Shown here: positions 8,211 through 17,139 of the stretch, one piece after another
Position numbering within the stretch: the stretch's first letter is position 1
Layout of the letters: every line of letters starts with the position of its first letter
Source: Muscardinus avellanarius
Taxonomy: Eukaryota; Chordata; Mammalia; Rodentia; Gliridae
Reading direction: 5' to 3'
Length of the DNA stretch: 64,000 nucleotides
NCBI GenBank assembly: GCA_963383645.1
Contig: OY726564.1
Location: 107,887,540 to 107,951,539 of the forward strand
Notes under the pieces: generated by a model
Told to the model about the DNA's origin: nothing
Database searches by the model: none
What the model saw: only the letters and a program-made list of their open reading frames with translations
Made by a program: the position numbers and the translations under genes

Positions 8211-8688
8211 CCTACTTTAGATTTTAAGCTAACCGTATGCTGGGAACCACGCGCCACATTATCACATATTCTTCTACGGCAGCCTCTTCTTAAAGTGCGA
8301 CAAGCCCTCAAAGGTCTTCGGTCTTCTCCGCTGGGGTCGGGCTGTGGTCCCTTTACCCGTGTCCTTCTGTTAGATGTCCAGGCTCTTTGGCGTGGGAGTT
8401 CTTATAAAGGTTACGGGGCAGGCGCTCCCGGCACCCGACAGCCAGGGCACAGGCGCAGCCTGCCACACCCGGCACAGACAGGCTCCCAGGGGTTTCTGAA
8501 AAATTCATCAACAACTGGAATTGTCTGCCTTGATCCATCCAGCTGCCGAGGGCAGAACAACCGGCCTCCTCAGCCAGGAAAGGCCACGAGCCTTACTTAC
8601 AGCTAAGCCATTTTGTCCTTCTCTCTCATGTCTTTCTTGCATTGGACTTCTAATTTTTCTTTCTTTCTTCTTCTTTTTTTTTTTTTTT
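8211..8688. other. unassigned, no gene
   Basis: Mixed-composition DNA; no repeat family or exon recognised. Short frames here have no domain I can name. Confidence 0.45.
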
Positions 8689-8690
8689 CT

Positions 8691-8885
8691 GGTACTGGGG
8701 ATGGAATTCAGACATTCTACCTTTGAGCTACACCCCAGCCCTATTTTTTATTTTTTATTTTGAAACAGGGTCTCACTGAGTTGTAAAGGGCCTCACTAAG
8801 TAGCTGAGGCTGTCTGCGAACCATGATCCTCCTGTCTTAGCCTCCCGAAACCTGGGATCACAAGTGTGCACCACCACACCCGGCT
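8691..8885 (-). mobile_element. B1-dID SINE, A-type
   Basis: GGTACTGGGGATGGAATTCAG, linker CTATTTTTTATTTTTTATTTTG in halves, CTGAGTTGTAAAGGGCC, end ACCACACCCGGCT. Confidence 0.85.
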
Positions 8886-8910
8886 CTACTTCTAATTTTT
8901 CTAATTTTTG

Positions 8911-8911
<1 letters not shown>

Positions 8912-8949
<38 letters not shown>

Positions 8950-9147
8950 GGGTCTGGGGATGGAACCCAGGGGCATTCAACCTCCAAGCTACATTCCCTG
9001 CCCTATTTTTTATTCTTTATTTTGAAACCGGGTCTCACTGAGTTGCAGAGGGCCACACTAAGTAGCTGAGACTGTCCGCGAATCACGATCCTCCGGTCTC
9101 AGCCTCTCGAATGCTGAGATTACAAGCGTGTGTCACCACGCCTGACA
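8912..9147 (-). mobile_element. B1-dID SINE, A-type with long poly(T)
   Basis: A 36-base pure T run (the antisense A-tail) leads into GCGGGTCTGGGGATGGAACC and the dimer ending ACCACGCCTGACA. The long homopolymer suggests a rather recent insertion. Confidence 0.85.
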
Positions 9148-9148
9148 C

Positions 9149-9351
9149 TTTTTTTTTTTTTTTTAGTGGCACTGGATTGGTTATACCTCTGAGCTAAACC
9201 CCCATCCGTTTAAAAATGTTTTGTCTTGAAACAGGGTCTCACTAGGTTGCGGAGTGTCTCACTAAGTTGCGGAGGCTGGTCTGGAACTTACGATCTTCCT
9301 GTCTCAGCCTCTCAAGTGCTGGGATTATAGGTGTGCACCACCATACCTGGT
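9149..9351 (-). mobile_element. B1-dID SINE, older type
   Basis: Poly(T), GTGGCACTGGATTGG with a deletion in the right monomer, GGTTGCGGAGTGTCTCACTAAG, and end ACCATACCTGGTT. Confidence 0.75.
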
Positions 9352-10009
9352 TAAATTTTGCCTTTGATATGTGAAATAAACCTATTATGGGTTTCCCTGG
9401 CATTCAAGTCAGTTGTGCGCTAATGGTGAATTGCACGCCTTTGATCCACCTGGGACTGCACGGGAGGCGGTGTTGCGGTGCTCCTTGTCCTGGCTCAGCC
9501 AGCGCTCGCTCGCCCAGGAACCTGTGCTGCCGACCCACGGGGACCGTGTGGTGCCCGGGCCCATCTGGCTCCAGCACACACGTCACGCTATAGAACGACC
9601 AAAGAATGACGTCATGACGCAGGCATAGATACAGGATGCTCGGCGGAAAGCTGAGTCCTGGAGAAACTTACACAGAAAACGAAAACAGTTTGGACCCTTG
9701 GAGTATTTACCCTCCTCCACACAGCAGCACAGACGGGCGATTCACAAGTAAATGCAAGGTTTTCAACATCCAATCGTTTGTAGACATGGAAAAAAAGTCA
9801 AAAGTAGAACACTTCACACAGTGCTTTCCCTTGTCCTTTTTAAAACCTAAAAGAGGACCTGCAACAACACTCTCCTGTGGGGCTGAAACTGGGAGAGGCC
9901 ACGGCCGCCCCGGGACAGTGCTCCTTTGTGAAGGCCCCAGAGGCCGGCCTTATTCAGCCGGGCCCTGCCTGTCGGCCCTCTGGCCTCGCCCGGATCGCTG
10001 ACCTCCGAG
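9352..10009. other. quiet DNA, no gene
   Basis: No SINE. Contains a palindromic CRE at 9607-9614. CpG rises locally at 9470-9600. No exon recognised. Confidence 0.45.
9607..9614. promoter_or_regulatory. CRE-like palindrome
   Basis: TGACGTCA, the perfect CREB/ATF site, followed at once by TGACGC, with CACGTCACG 20-30 bases upstream (9579-9588). Confidence 0.45.
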
Positions 10010-10130
10010 GGCTAAGTTGCAGTGGGCCCTGCAGAGTTGCTGAGGCCGTCCGCGGCCCTGCGATCCTCCTGTCTCAGCTGCCCACATGCAGTGATTCCAA
10101 GTGTCCCCCCAGGCCTGGCTTGCCCTGTCG
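10010..10130 (-). mobile_element. SINE left-monomer fragment
   Basis: AAGTTGCAGTGGGCC, GCTGAGGCCGTCCGCGG, GCGATCCTCCTGTCTCAGC and CCCAGGCCTGGC match the left monomer in minus orientation. The right monomer is absent. Confidence 0.6.
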
Positions 10131-10918
10131 CCAACTTGCATTTCCTGAGCGACTGCCCCACCCCCGCGGGGCCTGGGGACAGGCAGGCTACCCTGCTGGC
10201 CCGCGGAGGAGCCCAGTCCAGCACGGAGATGGACATGGAGGGCCAGGACCACAGGGCAGTCTTTTCCTGCCGCTCCCACAAGGAGCACACCCTCCTGCCA
10301 GCTCTTTGTGGCAACTGCAGGATCCCAACACGGAGGGGTTTCGGAGCGCTCGCCTGGCTGGTTAGGAAGGGTTAGCCAGGGAAGCAGGGTTTTTTAGCAT
10401 GTACACAACAGACTATAAATATGGCAGAGTTTTCCAAAGATGCTTTTATGTATGCACTGTACACAAGATTGAAAAAATGTCGGGGTTTCATATTATTATA
10501 TATTTCACCACATTAATTTTTTTGCTATTTTGTTATTATTTGGGGTAAGGGCACTGATTGAGACTGTAGGAGACAGCTAAGCCCTCTCCAAGTCACCCCG
10601 CAGGCTGCCCATAGCTGGGCCCGGTGTTAGGCACAAAGGGTTGCTTCCAGCACAGTCCACACTACAGTCAGGTGTACCAAGCGCTGCTCACGGTCCGTGT
10701 GGCAGACTCTTCATTCAGTGTTTAGCGAGTAACTACTGCTGGCTGGCCGTGGAGCTGGACCCTGGGTACTTGTTCTCTGAGCGCACAGAAGTGAGGTCTT
10801 GGGAGTAGGTTTCTTGATAAAACACAAGATGTTCCCATTAACTTGAATTTCAAACAAAGAATTATTTAGAATAAGAACATCTCATGCAATCTATATATCG
10901 ATATCTCTCTATTTATTT
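10131..10918. other. quiet DNA, no gene
   Basis: A GC-rich left part to about 10370, then AT-rich. CTTCATTCAGTGTTTAGCGAG at 10710-10730 vaguely recalls an L2 3' end but is too weak to call. No exon recognised. Confidence 0.4.
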
Positions 10919-10919
10919 A

Positions 10920-11127
10920 TTTGCAGTACTGAGGATGAAACCCAGGGTCATTCTACCTCCAAGGCACACCCCCCAGCCCTATTTTTTATTCTTTATTTTG
11001 AAACACGGTCTCGCCGAGTCGCCAAGGGCCTCACTAAGTAGCAGCTGAGGCTGTCTTTGACCTGCCATCCTCCTGTCTCAGCCTCCCAAGTGTTGAGATT
11101 ACAAGCATGCAACACCATGCCCAGCTT
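10920..11127 (-). mobile_element. B1-dID SINE, A-type
   Basis: GCAGTACTGAGGATGAAACC, linker, CACTAAGTAGCAGCTGAGGC with a 3-base duplication AGC, end ACCATGCCCAGCTT. Confidence 0.8.
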
Positions 11128-11207
11128 CTTCTTGCTTTTGCCAGTTTCCAAATATCGGTCATTTTGAAGGGAAGTGTTGCTTTATTTTTGTGTTTATATT
11201 TTATTTT

Positions 11208-11416
11208 ATTTGGGGTCCTGGGGCTTGAACCCAAGGGCATCCTACCTCCAAGCTACTACAGCCCCAGCCCTATTTTTTATTCTTTTGTTTTGAAACAGGG
11301 TCTCACTAAGTTGCAGAGGCCCCCGCTAAGTAATTGAGGCTGTCTGAGAACCTGTGATCCTCCTGCCTCAGCCTCCCGAGTACTGGGATTACAAATGGGT
11401 GCCACCACGCCTGGCT
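11208..11416 (-). mobile_element. B1-dID SINE, A-type
   Basis: GGGGTCCTGGGGCTTGAACC, linker TTTATTCTTTTGTTTTG, TGCAGAGGCCCCCGCTAAG, end ACCACGCCTGGCTT. Confidence 0.85.
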
Positions 11417-11424
11417 TTAAAATT

Positions 11425-11560
11425 TTTTCTGTTTTAAAACAGGGTCTTACGAGGTTGCTAAGACCTGCTACGTTGCTGAGGTTGTCCTTGAATCTGCAAT
11501 CCTCCCGTTTCAGCCTCCCAAGTACCAGGATCAAAGCTGTGTACCACCAAGCCCCGCCGG
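11425..11560 (-). mobile_element. SINE left monomer
   Basis: GTTTTAAAACAGGGTCTTACG, GTTGCTGAGGTTGTCC, CAGCCTCCCAAGTACC and ACCAAGCCCCGCC. It may be the rest of an older SINE interrupted by the copy at 11208. Confidence 0.65.
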
Positions 11561-11900
11561 CAGATTCTCTTGAACATTTTAAAAGTCAGATTGGCCTTTC
11601 CCCAAAGCAAAATATACAGTTCATATTTCAACAAGCCCAGCACAGTGACCAAGACACAGTAGATGCCCGGTTTCCTTTAGTGAAAACAACATTCTAGATC
11701 AGCCTAGACCTAGATTCTGAAGAGGGCGGCTTCACTGGCGCCGTCCTATGGCCGTGCCTGCCAGACAGTTAGCTTAGTACCCTTCTCCCTTCTCAACACC
11801 AGGAGCAAACACACACACACGGTTTAAGAAGAAGGGGAGTCAGTCCTCTGGCCCCTCCTCGTCCCCCACGGATCTCCCCTAAAAATCAGCTTGACATATT
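11561..11900. other. unassigned, no gene
   Basis: About 340 bases with no recognised repeat or exon. Confidence 0.4.
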
Positions 11901-11937
11901 CTCTCTCTCTCTCTCTCCCTCCCTCCCTCTCTCTCTT
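11901..11937. repeat. (TC)n/(TCCC)n microsatellite
   Basis: CT-rich run directly before the SINE at 11938, so probably part of its tail. Confidence 0.85.
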
Positions 11938-12128
11938 TTATGGGACCCAGGGCATTTGAACTCTGAGCTACAGCCCCTGCCCTATTTTTTATTCTTATTT
12001 TGAAACAGGGTCTCACCAAGTTGCAGAGAGCCTCACTAAGTAGCTGAGGCTGTCCGTGAACCATGATCCTCCAGTCTCAGCCTCCCGAATGCTGGGATTA
12101 CAAGCGCGCGCCACCACGCCACGCCCGG
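11938..12128 (-). mobile_element. B1-dID SINE, A-type
   Basis: TTATGGGACCCAGGGCATTTG (shortened right monomer), GTTGCAGAGAGCCTCACTAAG, and a 5' end carrying a small duplication CCACGCCACGCCCGG. Confidence 0.8.
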
Positions 12129-13083
12129 TGACATGTTATCTCTCGATGGGCTGGCTTCCCTTCTCTGTCCCTGGGATATGCAGCAGCAGAACCAAGTCCC
12201 CGGGGCCGTCCCCAGATGTGTGGGGGCCCATCCCAGCTCTGCAAAGCACAGCTGTGTGAGCCCGGCCACGTTATTAGGTGTCTTACCTGCCTCCTCGTCT
12301 GCAGAGTGGTCTCATGCTAGGGACTAGTCCACAGGGACCTGAGGACTCCGCGTGGTCGTGCCTGGACTGATGGGCAGCCCAGAAGCGCCCCCGATGTGTT
12401 AGGGTAGCTCACACGCTTAGGGCTTTGGCTGAGCAAAACTTTTGGAGAGTGAGGCAGGTCGAGTCGAGGATCCTCTCGTAGCTGTGGGTCCTCGGGAGGC
12501 ACGTTCTGGAAGTTCTGGGCATGCTAATTTTTTTTAGCAATAACTTAGCATCCTTCCCCATTGCAGTCTAAGCCATGCGACAATGCTGTGTCCCTCGTGC
12601 CTAGACCGGTGCTAGATACATCCTGGGGTCTGAGAACTGTTTCTTGATTGATGACTGGCGTGGAGGGCCCCCGTGTATCACTGCTTATAAATTTGCAGCG
12701 GTTGGACCTGGGTGTGCAGGGGAAGGCAGGTGGCTGGGGGCGAGAGGAGCCAGAGCAGAGAGAGCCAGAGAGAAGGGGACTGGAGGGCCGGAGCCCTCGG
12801 GAGGCAGCAGGAAGGGAGGCTGGAGCGGCCGGCCAGGAGCTCCGCGCACATCTGACAGGCCCCGCGCCGGCCAGGTCGGTGGGCAAAGCTTACTAGCCAC
12901 CGTTCTCCCCTCTAGCCGGGCTCCCCAGACAACGGGGCCTCTCACGGCTCTGCCTATTTTGCTAAGGTCCACCTTGCCCACCTAAAGCCAGGCCCTGCCA
13001 GCCGGCTTCTAGTGAGACTAAACGTCCTCTTACTGGGAAGATGGGAAGGCCTGCTTCTCTATGGTGTGGGTTCAACAGAAAGG

Positions 13084-13085
<2 letters not shown>
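12129..13085. other. quiet GC-rich DNA, no gene
   Basis: Contains a MIR fragment (12225-12312). The remainder, including a GC-rich part at 12700-12900, shows no exon that I can support. Confidence 0.45.
12225..12312 (+). mobile_element. MIR fragment
   Basis: CCCAGCTCTGCAAAGCACAG, AGCTGTGTGAGCCCGGCCACG and CCTCGTCTGCAGAGTGG keep the order of the MIR core (CCCAGCTCTGCCACT, AGCTGTGTGACCTTGGGC, TCATCTGTAAAATGG). Confidence 0.6.

Positions 13086-13128
<43 letters not shown>
13086..13128. repeat. (CA)n microsatellite
   Basis: About 20 CA units. No SINE abuts it, unlike most CA runs here. Confidence 0.95.
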
Positions 13129-13129
<1 letters not shown>

Positions 13130-13399
13130 CTATTAGTGACAAGGAATTTCTGGAGGCCGCCAAATCGGGGCCGTGATTTACTTGTCATTGAAAACAAAGA
13201 GAAACCTCCCTCCATCACCGAAGAATCAATTTCCCCAAAGCCTGGGAGGACAAGGGAGTTCTTCGTGCTATGTGAGGTGTGTGGGCACACGCACGCGGAA
13301 AGTAATAACACCGTGTGCTACGGGGGCTCAGCTATCCGTTCTAGCTGGGAGGTACTGCAAAAATCAACACTGTTCCAAGCGCATTAGTCTCAGTCATCG

Positions 13400-13500
13400 A
13401 TCCCCCGAATGGTGACTCAGCATCTACTAAGAATGAGACGCTGCTGGGGACTTGGCATATACAAATGGGCAAGACGTCTGACCCAGCCGCAAACATTTTT
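13400..13500 (+). mobile_element. L2 3'-end fragment
   Basis: CAGCATCTACTAAGAATGAG, CGCTGCTGGGGACTTGG, ATATACAAATGGGCAAGACG follow the L2 wording GAGCACCTACTATGTGCCAG .. CTGGGGATACAAAGATGAA .. AAGACA. Ancient and diverged. Confidence 0.55.
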
Positions 13501-13616
13501 CTGGTTTAACGGAAGCCGGCCAGCCTCAGAACACAAAACTGTACATGTAGAAGTGTCGCCATGCTCGGGGTCAAGGATGTGCCGTCGGACATCTCCATCA
13601 TCTTTTTTTTTTTTTT

Positions 13617-13793
13617 TGGCGGGGGGGAAATACTGGGGAGGAAACCCAGGGTCTTTCTACCTCTGAGCTACACCTCCAGTCCTAATTTTTAGTCTTTATT
13701 TTGAAACAAGGTCTCACTGAGGGCCTCACTAAGTAGCTGAGGCTGGCCGTGAGCTGAATGCTGGGATTGCAAGGGTGCGCCACCACCCCGGCC
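13617..13793 (-). mobile_element. B1-dID SINE with internal deletion
   Basis: GGCGGGGGGGAAATACTGGGG, GAGGAAACCCAGGGTC; the left monomer lacks about 30 bases between GGCCGTGAGC and TGAATGCTGGG. Ends ACCACCCCGGCC. Confidence 0.75.
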
Positions 13794-14400
13794 CTCCATC
13801 GTCTTTCTGAGTGTCACCCTCTGAAGCTGGGCAACCTGGTTCTCCATACCTCTGCCTCTCCTGACACTTAACCCCACCTTGGTTTTGTACATCTGTTTGT
13901 ATTTCTTGCGTCTCGGGGAACAAGGTTAGAGAAGGCAGGTGAGCCCCTTCTGTGGTTTCCCCAAGCCTCTCCCCCGCATACTAAGGGGTCTCCATGGGTG
14001 AACTCACCACGCCGGCTTCCAGATCGTTCTCGTATTTCTCGTGCCTTTGACGCCCCATCGTTCAAGCCAGAAAACCCCAGCGACTGTCCTCTCCTGCTGC
14101 CCCCGCTGTTGTGGACTCTGGGGGACACCTCAGAGCCGGCGGGGGGGCACTGGAGGGGAGAGGTTTCATCCTCCAATCCTGGGCCCCTGCCTTCATTCCC
14201 ACAGTCCCTGCTCCTCGAGGCGGCCTGGGAGCCTCCGGCAGTAGCCTCCCCTTTGGTCCAGCTGGGGTGGGGCCCAGATAGCAGACGTCTCTTCCACTGC
14301 CCGGTTTCCTCCTCTTTCTTTTTGAAGATCCCTGCAGAAAACAAAGCACCCACTTGGAAAAAAGAAAAAACCCACCTCTATCTATCCCTCCCTCCCTCCC
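13794..14400. other. unassigned GC-rich DNA, no gene
   Basis: No repeat recognised. The frames on both strands here overlap and neither shows a domain, so no coding call is made. Confidence 0.4.
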
Positions 14401-14519
14401 CCTCTTTCTTTCTTTCTTTCTCTCTGTCTCTTTCTTTCTTTCACTTTCTTTCTTTCATGTTCCTGGAGATAAATCCAAGGGCATTCTACGTGGAAGCTAT
14501 ACTCCTAGTCCTATTTTAC

Positions 14520-14576
<57 letters not shown>

Positions 14577-14770
14577 GGGGGTGGAACCCAGGGGCATTTG
14601 ACCTCCTGCCCTATTTTTTTATATACTTTATTTTATACTTTATTTTGAAACCGGGTCTCACTGAGTTGGGGAGGGCCTCACTAAGTAGCTTAGGCTGGCC
14701 ATGAACGGCGATCCTCCCATCTCACCCTCCCGAATGCTGGGATTACAAGCATGCACCACTGTGCCCGGCT
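14401..14770 (-). mobile_element. two SINE pieces around a (TA)n run
   Basis: (CTTT)n at 14401-14455, a right monomer at 14456-14520 (GTTCCTGGAGATAAATCC .. CTCCTAGTCC), (TA)n at 14522-14574, then a second right monomer plus left monomer at 14575-14770 (GGGGGTGGAACCCAGGGGC .. ACTGTGCCCGGCTT). The TA run sits where the first copy's linker and the second copy's tail meet. Confidence 0.75.
14522..14574. repeat. (TA)n microsatellite
   Basis: About 26 uninterrupted TA units; cruciform-prone and likely length-variable. Confidence 0.95.
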
Positions 14771-14778
14771 TACTTGTT

Positions 14779-14817
<39 letters not shown>

Positions 14818-15024
14818 TTTTTGTTTTGTTTTTGGTGGTACTGGGGTTCCTGGAAGCCCTTCTACCTCCGGGCTACACTCCCAGACCTATTTTTTTTTAA
14901 CATTTTTATTTTGAAACAGGGTCTCCTAAGCCAGCGCGCGCGGCTGGCTTCGAACCTCCGCGATCCTCCTGTCTCTGCCTCCCAAGCGCGGGGATTACAA
15001 GCGTGCGCCACCACGCCCGGCCAT
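14779..15024 (-). mobile_element. B1-dID SINE, C-type with (TTTA)n tail
   Basis: (TTTA)n at 14779-14821, then GGTACTGGGGTTCCTGGAAGC, CCGGGCTACACTCCCAGACC, and the hairpin AAGCCAGCGCGCGCGGCTGGCTT in halves at 14928-14950. Ends ACCACGCCCGGCC. Confidence 0.85.
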
Positions 15025-15165
15025 TACTTGTTTTATTTTGAAACAGGACCTTGCTAACTTGCAGAGGGCCTCTCTAAATTACTGAGGCAGGCCGTGACCC
15101 TGCAATCCTCCTGACTCAGCCTCCCAAGTACAGGGATGACGGGCATGTGCCACCAACTGTGCCCA
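15025..15165 (-). mobile_element. SINE left monomer (host of the C-type copy)
   Basis: TTGTTTTATTTTGAAACAGG, CAGAGGGCCTCTCTAAATTAC, CAACTGTGCCC. The C-type copy appears to have entered its linker. Confidence 0.65.
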
Positions 15166-15526
15166 CCTCCGCCTCTTTGGCCACCACGAGCTCCCATGAC
15201 TATAACTCATGTGAATACCTGCCTTGGGGAAGAGGCGTCTCCAACATGGTAGACACATCTGAAGCTCAGACACGGAGCTGATACTGGGTGGTGGAGTGAA
15301 TGGCTCTCTACTCTACCTTCCGACGGCTTTGAACCACACACCCATTCACTCTTTGCACGTGGAAGAGGCCCGGTGTCTCAATTTGCTTTCTTCTTAACCA
15401 TTTACACAGATCCTGCCAAGTGACAGAAGTCTTTGCTGGGACACAGAGACCGCCCCAGAGGCTTCTGGGAGCTCACACAGCTTGGCTCTGCACAAGGCAG
15501 AACAATTCGCACTGTTTTGTTTCAGC

Positions 15527-15528
<2 letters not shown>
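15166..15528. other. unassigned, no gene
   Basis: No repeat or exon recognised. Confidence 0.4.

Positions 15529-15573
<45 letters not shown>
15529..15573. repeat. (GT)n microsatellite
   Basis: About 22 GT units abutting a SINE right monomer that begins TTACTGGGGACTGAGC. Confidence 0.95.
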
Positions 15574-15578
<5 letters not shown>

Positions 15579-15626
15579 GGGGACTGAGCTCAGGGGTGTT
15601 CTACTTCTGAGCTACACCTGAGCCAG
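15574..15626 (-). mobile_element. SINE right monomer
   Basis: TTACTGGGGACTGAGCTCAG to CTACACCTGAGCCAG. Probably the oldest layer of the nested stack that ends at 18995. Confidence 0.6.
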
Positions 15627-15806
15627 GTTTTATTTTTGTGGTACTGGACATTCTACTTCTGAGCCATCCCCCCCAAGCCCTATTTTTATTCTTTATTTTG
15701 AAACAGGGTCTCACTGAGTTCACAAAGGGCCTCACTAAGTAGTTGAGGCCCTTTGTTTCAGCCTCCCAAATGCTGGGATTACAAGTGTGTGCCACCATGC
15801 CTAGCT
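15627..15806 (-). mobile_element. B1-dID SINE, A-type
   Basis: GTGGTACTGGACATTC (short deletion), CCCCCCAAGCCC, linker CTATTTTTATTCTTTATTTTG in halves, end ACCATGCCTAGC. Confidence 0.8.
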
Positions 15807-16030
15807 TTATTTTTTATTTTTATTTTTTGTGGTACCAAGGGTGGAACCCAGGGGCTTTTCTACCTTCGGGCTATCCTCCCAGACTTATTTTATACTTTAT
15901 TTGGAAACAGGGTCTCACTAAGTTGCTGAGAGCCTCGCTAAGTAGCTGAGGCTGGCTTCGAACCTACGCGATCCTCCTGTCTCAGCCTCCCAAGTACCGG
16001 GATTACATGCATGCGCCACCACGCCGGGCT
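15807..16030 (-). mobile_element. B1-dID SINE, B-type
   Basis: GTGGTACCAAGGGTGGAACCC, GGGCTATCCTCCCAGAC, GAGAGCCTCGCTAAGTAGC, end ACCACGCCGGGCT. Its 5' end directly abuts the target duplication of the next element. Confidence 0.85.
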
Positions 16031-16044
16031 CTATTTTTTATTTT
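16027..16044. repeat. target site duplication, left copy
   Basis: GGCTCTATTTTTTATTTT is repeated exactly at 18852-18869. It brackets the whole half-L1-like element. Confidence 0.8.
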
Positions 16045-16085
16045 ATTTTATTTTATTTTATTTTTTTTTTCTTTTTTTTTTTTTA

Positions 16086-16250
16086 ATTTTATTTTATTGG
16101 TGCACTGTATTCATATATCATAGTGGGATACATACTTTTGTAGACATACATGCACACATCGCCCAGTCAGCCCCCACCTGATCCCCACCCCATTCTCTCC
16201 CCATCCCTCCTTCCCATGCTTGGCTTAGTGGTTGACATCTAGTATTATAG
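16086..16250 (-). other. L1-type 3' UTR of the half-L1 element
   Basis: TTTTATTGGTGCACTGTATTC, CATAGTGGGATACATAC and ACATACATGCACACATCGCCC read as the antisense of the 3' terminal region seen in sciuromorph L1 copies. The inner boundary is uncertain; 16250-16430 is AT-rich and unassigned. Confidence 0.55.
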
Positions 16251-16429
16251 CAATTTATCCAAAATTAAAAATGATAATCTCACATAACAGTTTCATTTGT
16301 CTGATACCAAGCGTTTGATGATTTAAAGATAGCATTTCAATATTTCTTTTTGCTTTCTTTCTTACTAGAGCATATTTTTTTCTGTTTTTTTAGGTGAAAC
16401 TATCATATATTTATATATTTATTTTTCAG

Positions 16430-17138
16430 AAAAAAATCTTTCCTAATATGGAATATGAATTCTAGATACCCAAAACGATCTTGAAAAAGAACAAAGCTAG
16501 CAGATATATATTTTCTGATTTCAAACCATATAAAGCTACAATAATTGAAACAGTGTAGTACTGTTCTAAAGGCAGATATATAGACCATTGGAGTTAAATA
16601 CAAGCCTAGAGCTAAATTCTTCCCTATATTGTCAAGTTATTTTTGACAAGGTTTCCACGAATATTTGGTGGTGGAAATAATAATCTTTTAACTAAATATT
16701 GTTGAAAAATAATAATTACATGGAAAAGAATAAAATTGGACATTTACCTAATCCCATATACAAGTATTAACTCAAAATAGATAAAAGACCTAAATATAAA
16801 TCTTAAGACTATAAACTTTTAGGAGAAAATCTGGGTCATAAAACCTCACAACATTGAAATTGGCAGTGATTTCTTGGATATGATTTCAATGGCACAGGCA
16901 ACAGAAGAATATACAAACTCCCTAAAAAATAAAAGAAAATATTGTATATCCAAAGACAATGTAAACAGAGTTAAAAGTTACTAATAGAATTGGATAAAAT
17001 ATTTCCAAATGCTATATCTGAAGGTATATTAATATTCCAACTAGAAATCCTAAAAATTAACAACAATAAAGGCAAACAATACAACTTAGAGATAGGTAAA
17101 AGACTAACATAAATAATGAATCTCCACAGATAACCAAT
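16430..17138 (+). pseudogene. decayed L1 ORF2 fragment, inverted inside the element
   Basis: The plus strand keeps the word order of the L1 ORF2 C-terminal half: AAAGAACAAAGCTAGCAG, ATATAGACCATTGGAG, TTTTTGACAAGG, GATAAAAGACCTAAATATAA, TTAGGAGAAAATCTGGG, GATTTCTTGGATATGATTTC, GGCACAGGCAACAGAAG and ATTAACAACAATAAAGGCAA. It corresponds to the part after the reverse-transcriptase domain. It has many stops and indels, so it makes no protein. It ends next to the stop codon of ORF1, pointing towards it. Confidence 0.75.
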
Positions 17139-17139
17139 C

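Noticed and set aside
10700..10760. L2 3' end
   Set aside because: Only about 20 bases resemble the L2 wording; not enough to separate from chance.
12545..12985. Overlapping frames on both strands in GC-rich DNA
   Set aside because: Open frames on both strands at this composition are expected; no domain.
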